From: Acanthococcus lagerstroemiae | Taxonomy: Eukaryota > Arthropoda > Insecta > Hemiptera > Eriococcidae | Assembly (NCBI GenBank): GCA_031841125.1 | Contig: CM063107.1 | Location: 11,580,467 to 11,644,466 of the forward strand | DNA length: 64,000 bases | Direction of reading: 5' to 3' | Shown: positions 1 to 11,700 of the stretch, piece by piece | Layout of the letters: the number at the start of each line of letters is the position of its first letter | Position numbering within the stretch: position 1 is the stretch's first letter | Program-made: the position numbers and the translations under genes | The notes under the pieces: generated by a model | What the model was told of the DNA's origin: nothing | What the model saw: the letters and a program-made list of their open reading frames with translations, nothing else | Database searches by the model: none

Positions 1-960
1 CTCCATCTCGATCCGACGCCCGCAGAAATAGTTCCGGATAATCCGCACGAGGTAGCCTGGCACCCGCGCCTCCTCCAACGCCGACACCACACATGAGTAC
101 GGTATCGAGAATGTCGAGACTGACCGCCGCACAGAACTCTCCGTCGCCTATCGCCTTCGCCGCCATCGCCTTCAGCCTGAGTGCTGCATCCGCTGTCGAA
201 CGGCCGGTCCTGAAGTAGTACTGGCTGTTACGTACGCCTCCAGCCTATCTACGATCGTCCGCTCGAACACCTTCCCCACGGTGTCGAGCAAGCAGATTGG
301 CCGGTATGATGATGACTGCCCGTCTGGCTTCCTGGGCTTCTTGATGAGGGCAAGCCGCGCCGCCTTCCATCGGTCCGGAAATGTTCCCTCCTGCAACGCG
401 CGGTTAAACACGTTGGTCAGGAGGGACGGCTCCATCCGGTGCACGAACTCCCACGCAACGTTCGGGATCATGTCAGGCCCTGGTGCCTTCCACTTCTTCG
501 TCCGGATCCGCTCGATGGCACTGTCCACTTCGCCAGTGCTCAGTGGACAGAACTCCTCCGTGGCCTCTCCAGGCGACGATGCCGGTAGTGGTGGGCGCTG
601 CGGGAACAGCTCCTCTACCACCTTCTGCAGCACTCCCGACTCCATGCGGTTCGTTACCGACGGCCCCCCGGCCCTCCGCATCACAACATGATACGGCTTG
701 CCGAAGGGGTCGCGGTCCGCCTCCTGTCGCAGCTCCTCCCACGCCGTCTTCTTACTTTGCCGGATGGCCGCCTTGAGGGCTCGGCGCGCCTGCTGGTACC
801 GCTGCGAGGCTTTTCACCCGTCCCTCCGTCATCTCGTCCTATCCGCTGATAGCGACGACGGAGGCGGTTACATTCCTTCCACAGCTCGGCAATCTCGTCG
901 GTCCACCAGTACACTGGGGGTCGCGCACGTGGCGGACTGACATAACTTGAGGCACCCAGG
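1..960 (-). mobile_element. Non-LTR retrotransposon (R1/Jockey-type) RT fragment, copy 1
   Basis: Part of the ORF2 of a LINE. The minus strand, read from about 960 towards 1, encodes the YWWTDEIAEL linker, then the start of the reverse transcriptase with WKAPGPDMIPN, RWKAARLALIKKP and SSYRPICLLDTVGKVFER. Near the left edge it reads ALEEARVPGYLVRIIRNYF. These are the N-terminal RT blocks of R1/Jockey-group elements. The reading frame breaks around 170 and again around 690-800, so the copy is dead. Its 5' side ends near 960 and its 3' side runs off the window. It shares most motifs with the copy at 22800-24063. GC content is much higher than in the surroundings. The exact clade is uncertain. 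Confidence 0.85.
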
Positions 961-2601
961 AATAATATCACTGCTGCTAGAAGGAAGGTTGAAAGGAAAG
1001 AATTGGGTAGGTCGGCAAAGATTCCTATTCGTCCAACGATTTATCGGGGATATCAAATGTCAGAGTTATTTGGAAATGCAGGAATATTTGCTTAAAATTT
1101 GCCATTTTTAGGGAATATTTATCCAAGATACAGAAAATATAGTATTTTTGTTAAATTGAAAACGTGTTTACAATCCGCGCTCTCCACGCAAAACACACAG
1201 AAAACTGAAAATAACGTGAATACCAGCTCGAAAAATGGTCCATGCTCTTGTCTGTACTTTATCGTGCCACTGTCTTACGTTTGTGTGCTGTTTTACTAGC
1301 CTGTCTATACTTTTATCGTACCGGTGTCTTACGTTTGTTTGTTTGGAATTTAAGACCAGATTTTCATATATCTTGTGGCCACATTTATTTGAAGATATAT
1401 TTGATTTCTATTGGATTAGTGCTTTAAAACGATACCCATATCGGTAGAAAATATTTTGGAATATTTCTAATTTCTAGGGAATTTTTTGGGAATATTCTCC
1501 CTGAATAAGGGAACATTTTATGAGCATATTTACCCAGTTTTGACGGAATATAATTCACAGTCCTAGTGATGGCCAATTATGAAGAGACAGTGAGTAAATA
1601 GAATAATTAGTTCACGAAAGTTCACTGGTTGCATTTTTGTGATTTTCATTTTTTTCAAATTTGAATTTTTCAGTGCCCCAATTTCAAATATTTGAAGATC
1701 AATCTTGAATTCAAGAAATACTTTTTTTCTTTTAGATTAATTAGGTCTTCAACTGTTAGGCTACACGTTGGTTGTACTTGCCTTCATCAATGAAGATGAT
1801 TTTAAGCGACGAAAAGCGTTTGCTGATATGTGCCGAAGTAAATCTAATGTTGAACTTTAAGGTCTCGAAGAAGGGGCCGCGCAGACATCGATTTTTAAAC
1901 ATTTATGTGAGTCTTATGAAAATGTTCATGGATGCTGATGTGTCTTCATGAGTCTTAAAATCGTCTTATGAATGGGGTTAAGATGAATCTTCATATATTC
2001 TAATAATAGGTTGTAATAAAGTTTAAATGACTTCCCCCTACGCGCAGTCAGTTACTCCAGTTACCCGCGGAAAGTTACCCATTTGCAACCCTCAGTTACC
2101 CTCAGATTACCCAGAAAGCCTTCAGTTACCCTTGGTTCTTTTTCAGTTACCTGAGTAACTGGTGGGATTTTGCGCATCGGGTTGAACAGAATGATGAAGT
2201 GCGCAGTGTTCACCAATCAGCTTTACTAATACGTGCAACGTGCCAGTTTACTGATATTGAATACCTGGCGCTTATTTATTGAAAAATCTTTGCTTGTATA
2301 ACTAATCAACTGAGATTTGCGATAACAGAAGCCTGTAAAAATTAGGTATTTTCAGTTTCTCAGAATGATATAAGATGAAAAGAAACAAAATACACAAGAT
2401 AACTCCCAAGGTGTTTACATGTAAGTTAATTAAGTATGTGTTTCTTAGAAAGAATAAAAATGTGCTATAAAATACCACCCTCTTATTCCATGTAGGCAGC
2501 ATTAAGAGCAGAAATTCCATGTCTCCTATCGCAAAACTCAGTTCATGTAGGAATTATAATTATGTTAAGTCAAGGTTGAAAACACTAATACAATAAAACA
2601 G
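961..2601. other. Non-coding stretch downstream of gene D
   Basis: No supported gene. It holds a short imperfect duplication around 1245-1291 and 1300-1341 (both contain GTCTTACGTTTGT) and a cluster of GTTACCC-like motifs around 2040-2160. The open frame at 2302-2520 (minus) has no protein-like character. A TTTATT (AATAAA on the minus strand) near 2273 could serve gene D, but it is about 330 nt past the stop. Confidence 0.4.
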
Positions 2602-2765
2602 TCACGCACCATAACCATCCCTGTATAAAAAGTCTGGTGCGCTGTTTGATAACAACCGTTCTTCTAAATCTGCGGGTTCTTCTGTTTCACCAGCTATTTC
2701 TTTTATATTTGTATCATCTTCGTTAAGAAACTCATTTTTCATAACATGATTATCTTTATCTGTCG
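2602..2765 (-). CDS. Gene D exon 11 (last): acidic C-terminus with stop
   Basis: The acceptor follows a long T tract and AAAG on the minus strand. The 53-codon frame is acidic (ETEEPADLEERLL) and ends NSAPDFLYRDGYGA then TGA at 2602-2604. The PDF-aromatic ending matches KPDFSFVYL of gene B and PPFNFVIRE of gene A. A donor (GTGCGT) exists just before the stop, so a further exon is possible but less likely. Confidence 0.65.
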
Positions 2766-5700
2766 CTTTAAAAAAAAAAAAAAAAAAAAGGTAAAATTAA
2801 AACAAAATTTATTATTTTGTAATTTTTTTCATGGTTGGGAGTGATTAGAAAACTGAAACCTTATACAGATAGGAGAACCTGACTTTGGTAATAACTTAGA
2901 TGACCATCTTGCCCACCTGCAATTGCGTACATATCCTCCCCCCCCCCCACATAATACTTAGTTTATACGTAGTAGAAAATATATTTGTGTTATCGCAGAC
3001 ACCAATGACTATGATGATCTAGCACCTGGATCGAGTTCAGGGATCAAAACTGTACCATTATTACCATTTGTTACGCTGGAAAATGCATAACACACATATC
3101 GTAGCCCGAGTCAAAAATTGACCCCGACAATCGACTGAAAAGCGTGGTAATAGAAATTTACACCGTTCTTTCTGAAAATGTGTAGTCATTGATAGCAAAT
3201 TGAACTTCTTAAAGTATAATTTTAATCATTTTGAATATTAATATGGCCACTTTATTGGGAAAAAGCAACTCGAAACAAAATTTTAAAAAGTGAGGTGCTT
3301 GCGGCTATGTAGGTACGCCAGGTGGGTAATAACACCATATCGCTAGAGAACTTATTACTGTTAAAAAATTTTGGTCGATAGCATGGTATACCGATTCCTA
3401 GTATGAAAGAAATAACTAAGCTACGAGTAAATCTCAAGTCCATTTGCCTTTCTTTCTTCTTTTTTTTTTAAATAATTCTTAGTATTATTATGATCACTTC
3501 TAGTAAAACTTGTTGGTATTTTTACGCAGCCACTAATAAGTCCGAACTTTCGACATTAATTATGATAAGAAGGAAATAAGGTAAATTCAATTTCGAGAAT
3601 TTTATTTCATCCACTTTACAATGCCACTTTTTTTCCCATAAATATTAATTTGTTTAAGGCATATTTGTAAACTCGTCTCGGTTGTAGTAGAGGCTGATAA
3701 CAACACCACATATAAAAATCTTTAATTTGATCATCGTTTCCGGCAACTTTCATCAGATGGACATTTGCTGACTAGGTACCTGCCTGAAAAATCTCCTGTG
3801 GGCCTCCCTGAACATGAATAGAAAAACCAAAAATGGCCCAATCTGTAGAATCAAACTAACGAACTAACATCGTCTGACTTTTTTTTGGTGGGAAGGAGCG
3901 AGGCATTTACCAAATTATTCTATTTTGTGTTTGTGTGTGTGGGGGGGGGGGCTATTAGAATCACAGCAATCTTCAAGACATTTTGGGGGCAAATATCAAA
4001 AAATTATGAGAGACTATTAGTACGTAAAATTTACTTTAGAGTAAATTAATTTGTTTGAAATATTTTTTGATTTACGATTCAAAATCAATTTATGAGGCAC
4101 TGTTTCACCTCCTAGAGGATAAGCTGTAGCGGGATTCCTTGGGATTTTTAGGTCGTTCCTGAATATGCCCTACTGACCAACTATACCAAAATGCAACCTT
4201 GCGACATTTTTGTCGAACTTGGCGTCTTTTTCACGTTATCTTCCCGGACTATCAGTCTGCACAAATAAGAGAAATTGAAACGTGTTTCTGATAACAAGCT
4301 GGAGTTGGGTAGAAACTGTTTGTGCTGGGGTAGTGTGCCGTTGTTTTCCCCACAGTTTTGTTGTGTTAGAGTTTTGCTTCTCTGAGCCGAAGAATGTGCA
4401 GCCGCAGTTCGCTTACTAGCCACCTGTTTCACTATGTTATGTAAACTGTCCACGATGTGCACATGCACAGTACTAATCTTTCTGATCTGGTGGTAACAAT
4501 ATGCTAGTAGAACATAGGTATAAAAATTTACTTCGAATAAATACTTACTAATTTTGCATTGTGGTATTTACCTATCAACGCTTTTTTATAGGAGTCGGTA
4601 ATATGGTACAACCAATTTCCGACATGCAGACAACCTTCTAAATAATCCTCCCCAACTGGATATATTAAGTAAGGTAATCTCTTGAGCGGACCATCTGTAA
4701 AATCGATACATTTTCAATATACACACAGTAACTACTAACTTCTTTTTATTTATAATATATCAATTTATTCTTCGGCTTATTACTTGTTATGTCATTAAAA
4801 CGGCACAGAAAAGTAGCGTATAGATGCTCCGCTGCAAGATACGCCGTGAACGTCGCTTTAATAAATTTATCCTTATTGAAAGTGTTCTTATCAAATTTCT
4901 CATTTTGAACTAGAACACGATAGAATGATTACATGACATTAAATATTTCATCTGTACTAGGGCTACCACACCTTCAGAAATTATGATAGGTAATGTAGAG
5001 TTATACAATAAGAACCGCTCGTCAATAAGGAGCAATCCTCAATCTAGTTCAGTTACTAATTCATTGTTATTAAGCATACATGGCATCACTGGTTTCTAGG
5101 TATAAGTGCTTTTAACTTTCTAGCCGAAACACGGTTAGCATATTGATTACATTTTTGTGGCTGAAGACATATCTCCTCCCCAAACGAAGACACACACACC
5201 CGATCTGCAAGGCCTGTCGCAGTTCTGACGGTTGACAGAAATAATGAGACTTCTGTCAGTCGAAATCTGTCATTCTGTCAAAAGCTTCAGCCAATCAGAA
5301 CAGTTATTTTAAGCTTTCGTCAAAAGTGACAGGAAATCGTCAGAACATATTCCGATGGTAGTCTGGCATTTTTCTGACCATTATCTGACTGTTTCCTACA
5401 CTTTCTTGTCGCTATTCTGACTTTTTTCTACTTTCTGGCTATTTTCTGCACTTTACATGCCACGATTCTGACACTTCACTGACTAATTTCTACACTTCCT
5501 GTCGCTATTCTGACTTTTCTCTGACTGCTTTCTGGCTGTTTTCTGCACTTTACTTGCCGCTATTCTGACACTTCTCTGACTAATTTCTGACTATTGTCCA
5601 GAGGTGGGTAAGTTCACGAACTGTAAAAATCTTTCACGTTCACCTAAGAGTTTGCTCGTTCACGTTCAGTTCACATTCACCTACAAATATAGTAGTTCAC

Positions 5701-8700
5701 GTTCACGTTCACGTTCTTGTGCTGTTTGTGAACGAGTGAACGGCGTCCACATCCTTTTTAATTTTCGTGATATTCTTCATTTTAGTCGATTTCACAACGC
5801 GCCCATCCCTGCTAATACGAAACGTTATTTCTAGACCCAAGTTCCAGCCAGCTGTATAAAGCTAGTCTATTTTGCAGTTATAAAGACAAAAGTTATCAGA
5901 AGATAGAATTTCTGATGTCTTATGTTATGCTGTTGCCTCAGTTAATCTAAAATATTAAAATTTTTGTAATTCTTTTTTATTCAGTCACTTCAATATTTTG
6001 AGGTGAATCACATACACGGAACTAGATCATTATTTCTGGAGGGGGGATAATTTTGCATGTGGGGGCTCAGCCTCCTGAATCCTTCTTATCTAGTTCCATC
6101 AAGAGAAAATCATCATGTTTTGGCTTTTATTCATGTTCGTCCATAATATTTACCTTACATTACTCTTAGTAGAAATTTTCTACAGCAACACTGCAACATT
6201 TTTTTTAAATTGCGACAGCAAAACTAAACCAAACAAAACAGATAAAATTACAGTAGGCTAATGCGTGAAAGGGAAAGTACAGCACCATTCGAATATTATA
6301 ATTGGAAACAGGGAAAAGTGTGAAGAAAATTCTTCTAATGATTTTCAATAAAGAAACCAACCTTTTCATTCGTCCAGTTAACTCATTTCAATATTCACTC
6401 AGTTTATAGGCTTGGGACTCACATGTCCCTGGCTTTTTCAAGATGTTAAGACCCAAGACCACTGCTCAGAAAGTGTACATGCTGAACTGGTTCTTCCAAA
6501 AATCATGCGTGGAAGAGGGAACATGGTCAAAAATAATAAAACCATACAAGAACAAGAAGCATAATAACTTCACAAAAAACTAAAATCAGATATTTGATAT
6601 ACTAAATTTTTTAAATGATTCAGATTTTCTTATTTTTGAAAATTTAATTTTTTTTTCATGGGTGCCCATAAGGGCTGGGGCCTAAGGTCGGGATAGCGAC
6701 CCTCCGGCCCGGGCCAGTCCGCCACTGCCTTGACGTTTACTGGTACTACACCCTACCAGTAGAGAGTAAACGTCAACGTCAGTAGCCGAGTAGCTTCTCT
6801 TGCATCTCGCTCTCATTTCTTCAGAAAGGAAAGAAATCTCATTCACTTTCGTTCACTCGTTCACATTCGTCAGAAATTTCGTTCACGTTCACGTTCACTC
6901 TTAAAAATATCGTTCTCGTTCACGTTCACGTTCGTCAAAAATGTGAACGAGTTCACGAACTGAACGACGTTCACAAGTGAACGTACACACTATTGTCTGA
7001 CTAATTCCTAGACTTTCCTGTCGCTATTCCGACTTTTCTCTGACTGCTTTCTGGCTATTTTCTGCACTTACTTGCCGCTATTCTGACACTCTCTGACTAA
7101 TTTCTGACTATTATCTAATTATTTTCTACACTTTCCTGTCGCTTGTCTGACTTCTGTCTGACTGATTTCTGGCTATTATCTGACTATTTGTTACACTTTC
7201 TTGTCGCTATTTTGGCATTTTTCTAACTAATTTCTGGTGGTTGTCTGGTCTTTTTCTGATCGTTTTCTGCGGGCAACTTGACCACGCTCTTACGACTTGG
7301 ACAATTTTGTGTCACAGTTTGGACGGTAGTTAATGCATATTGAGGTAGGTATAATATGGTTTTATGCAACTAATGAAAAAAAGGGGGGACTGCCAAGATA
7401 AATAATTATATTATTAAAGTAGGTACTGAAAATTAGTTAAAATTATTTTCATATCGAATAATGATTAATTAATGTTGTATCACTTGAAACGTTTCCATTA
7501 AATTTATCAATAATCCGGTTTGTACATAATACACCATTCTACATTCAATAATCATAAACCACTGTCATTGTGCCCACAAATTTCAGATACATAATATACA
7601 ACACCGTGCACGTCGATATAAAAACACAATAAAACGAGGGTTGGCAAATTTGAATACTTTTCATGTCAATTAAAAATCGCTTAAAAGTAATGGATAGGTT
7701 ACATGATTTGGTAACACATGATATTTAAAAATCACGGGGATAGAGACGAATAACGACAAGAAAAAAAGGGTTACATTCAAAATGTCGAATCTCAGAATAT
7801 GCCTGATTCGTTCACATTCTCATAATTTTTATAACGGAAATGAAAGACCAGTCTTGTGTATGTCTGACATCTCTGCCTTTTATCTGGCGATTCTGACATT
7901 TTTTGACAGTTATTCTGCCACTCTTCTGTTTGTCATTTTTCTGACACAATCCTGGTAGCTATCTGACTCTTTTCTGCCCGTTTTTCACGTCTGATTCTCG
8001 CCAGACCTGACTCATATCTGACTTTCTGTCAAAATCCGCGAAAGCTCACACAGCGAAGGAGGAGCTACTGATTTTGCCAGAAATGACAGTTCCCGACACT
8101 TACAGAACCGTCATATGACGGCGATTTTGCAGATCGGGCAGTCCACCAACTTTTGAATATACAAATAGAAATGTGTACAAAAAGGAATGGAAATACCTTT
8201 GAAAATCAGTCAGATTATACATCCGATTCGTATTTTGGCCCAAAGCTAGAAGTCTGAAAAGCACCTAATTTTTAGACCAAAATGTTTTGGTTCATTTGAT
8301 TCGAACTAAGTTCAATGATAGCGAAAGCTGTAATTGAGTTAGGGAGCTTTTTGACATGTTAACTTCTTCGAAAATCAGACAATGGTTGTGTTTCACGACG
8401 TTGAGTAAGCTGGTCTACGATGTGCACACACACAGTACCAGTCTTTCTGATCTGGTGGCAACACGCCCTGCGATTATAATGCCTTACTGGCGGGGCTTAC
8501 AAGACGCGCTATGTTTCCACCTAGGTTGATACTATAGTCGCCGTGTTCACTAAAATGTTCCTTCGTCTTCGTTTGTGTGAGGTAGCGCGATATTCGCCGA
8601 GTGCTCAGACTTTGTAGTCTATTGCACTATTCCTTAGGTTGCTGTTAAGGATCAGCTCAGTTGCCTCACTTTTATAGCTAAAGTAAGAATTTTACTGAGC

Positions 8701-11700
8701 TCTATCCCTTTGACTTCACTGGGTGCTGGATACTCTAGTCCCAGTGCTTCGCGTCTTGTCCCGGCTATTGCTGGGCATTGGCCATATGATATGGATCGAG
8801 GTTCCTTCCTCTTCTCCACAGTACCCACAGGAGCCGCTCTTCACCTCTCCTGTTCTATACCACGTGTGTTTCGTGGCCCCATGACCAGTTAGTAGCCTGA
8901 CTCTTGCATGTTTCCTGTCAAACCCCACTAGGAACTTGGTATACTTACAGAGGACGTCCCCTATCAGTGTTTTGCTGATTTTCATGTCACTGGCGAGCCG
9001 CCGGTGCATTTTCGTCTGCTTACTTTTCCATGCCTTAACTTTGGATTTTATGATGCTGTATGCTACAGGGAGACAGGGCCTGAGAGTTGCCAGTTCCTTT
9101 TTCATGATTTCCTTCACTAGCTTGCCAGCCATCATGTTCCTTTTTATGACGCAGTGTCCTGGTTCTCTTGAGCAAGGGGTCTTCTGTCAATGACCACCGT
9201 GATCGCTACCTCAGCTTGGAGGATAGTGACAGCCTCACTTAGTGCCATTGAATAGTTGTCAGCGCCTTTTGCATTTGTGATTCAAATTCCCACACCATGG
9301 TGATTCTTACAGGCATGTGCAAACCACACGTTCTCCTCTTTTCCTAAAATGCTTGGCCGCCTCTTTTCCCAAGCCTCCCCTGTGAGTATAGCGCACGGTA
9401 CGGCTTGTCAGAGAAGTGTTCCATCGCGATTCTATCCTTCGGCATCCCAAAGTATTTGTCTATCGTCCCCGCCATCTCCTATATATCTTTCTGTAGCCTG
9501 TTTTTTGGGCCTGAAGGTTTGGTTGTCCCAGACGAGAAGCCCCATTATCGTAGCTGCTTCTATAGCAGTGTGAATTGGTGGCAAGTGTAGGAGTTTTTCC
9601 AGTGCCTTAGTCGGCCCGTTCTCATTGCTCGTTGTCATCACGCACGCGAGCCTTTGCAGGTGGTCTATTTCCTCTCTGAGTCCGGTGAAGTGGACCCGGC
9701 CCCACCATATAATGGCCGCATATGTGCTTCTGGGATATATTACATCGGAACATATCCAGTACATCATTTTGGGAGAAAGTCTCCAGATCCTGCCGACAAA
9801 AGTGCGGCAAGCCTAAAGAGCCTCAATACTTTTTCTTATTTTCTCTGAGACGTGATCCCTCTAGGAAAGTTTTTCATCAAACTCCTAGGTACATACTTCA
9901 CCTTCACTGTGAGAGCTAACGGTCTTTCCTTGTATTGCACCTTGATCAATTTCTTGCTCTTCCCTTTGTGAATGAAAAGAGTGATCTCAGTTTTGTCCGG
10001 GTCTGTCGATAACCTCTTTTTCGCACACCATTTTTTCATACATCGGAGTTCCCACTGCGTTAACTCCGCGATGGTTCCCGGAAATTTGCCGGTTACCACC
10101 ACAGCCAAATCATCAGCCTAGCCCTGTGTGTATATTTTGTGACCATTTGACTCATCCAGCACATTGTCCATCACTAGGCTCCACAGTAGGGGAGAGAGTA
10201 CTCCCCCCTGTGGACAGCCTCTGATGGTCGTTGTATGGATTGGTTCTTGTTTGTATGCTATCTGGATCTCCCTGCCATTTAGCCTAGATACAATCCAGTT
10301 TATTAAGCTTTCCTCGCTAGAATGTTAGTAGGGGCATTCAAAAGTCACTAGTTTTCTGGCATTGGTGAGACGCAAGTATTGCAAAGCGGGCACATTACCA
10401 TTTACCGACACAGCAAAGACTTTCTTATTTACCACATTAAAGTAGTTTTTAGTTTGAAAGATGATGTGAAACTGTCAGTTGGATCGAAAGACAAGGGAAC
10501 TCAGAAAGAGTTGAGTCGTTTAAGTTACTCATAGAATTGTGCAATGTAGCCCTTATCGTTTTACAGAGCATCTTTTTCGAACCTAACTGTACTAGGTGAC
10601 TCAAATATGGTTACAACACAAAATACTCAATAGAGACATGATTTTGAACTGTTAGTTGAAATTAACAAGATTGCTTACCTCCTAGCATTTTCTTCATAAA
10701 ACCTTCCATTTTATCTTCCTTATTTTTGTTTTCACTTTCCTTCTCTTCATCGGATTTGTCATCAGCTAAATATAAAAGTTATAAAAAATAATATTCCCAT
10801 TAATGGAATAATATGCAAATGAAAGTTACGGAGTGACAGAACATAATATTATGCCACTTAACTGAAATGATTTTTAAATTCTAGGATATTTCGTTTCTAC
10901 AGAAAATTATTCCCTTTCTCATAGTTGGATATAATGCACTAGTTTTGTTTCTTTTTCTCTGCCTCAAACGTTTCATGTACTAACTTAATTATAGCCAAAT
11001 CATTATCAACACAGTTTGAGCTATATGCACAGTACGAGAGGGTATTTGCCTTGCCGAACCTCAAACTCACAATAATTAGTAGATGAGCTGGAGGGAATTC
11101 ACTAGGGTGTCCCTTATTTTACAAGGTTTATTCTCTTGCAGTAACTGATTACGTTGAACATAAGTATACACGCTCGTGATAAGCATAGTCTATCACTGTA
11201 AGAAAATGGACTTGGATACTTCATTCCCTGAGTACTACATGTCTTTTACTTGGCGATTATGGTCGGTAGATTCCCAAAGACAGATTCTTATATCGTATAG
11301 CTCATTCGTAATAACATAAAATTATAAAAGCTGAATGCAGAATCCTTAGGAGCGAACTATTCTTTATATTTCTACATGAATTCTCCCACACTCTCATTTT
11401 CCTTTCAACTTGACGCTTACTGTTGACCTGATAACTCGACAGTGTTAAAAGAAGGGCTCCGGGACTCAACAATAATTTCCGTGGTGATGCTCTTCCCCCT
11501 TTTTTTAAAAGAGAGAAACTTCTTACTGGTAAAGAAAAATTCACAAGTTGATATTCATTGGTGATCATGAAGACAACTTTGGCTTCGCATAGTTTATTAG
11601 CTTTAGGATGTTATATCCCCTCTTCGTTATTGTACGTAACACTACCGAAACTCTGCTGCATAAGATGCACTTGAAGACCAAAATTTGGTTTTTCTGATCT

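Noticed and set aside
2302..2520. Hydrophobic 72-codon minus frame as a membrane protein
   Set aside because: AT-rich frame without splice context or family features; hydrophobicity follows from base composition.
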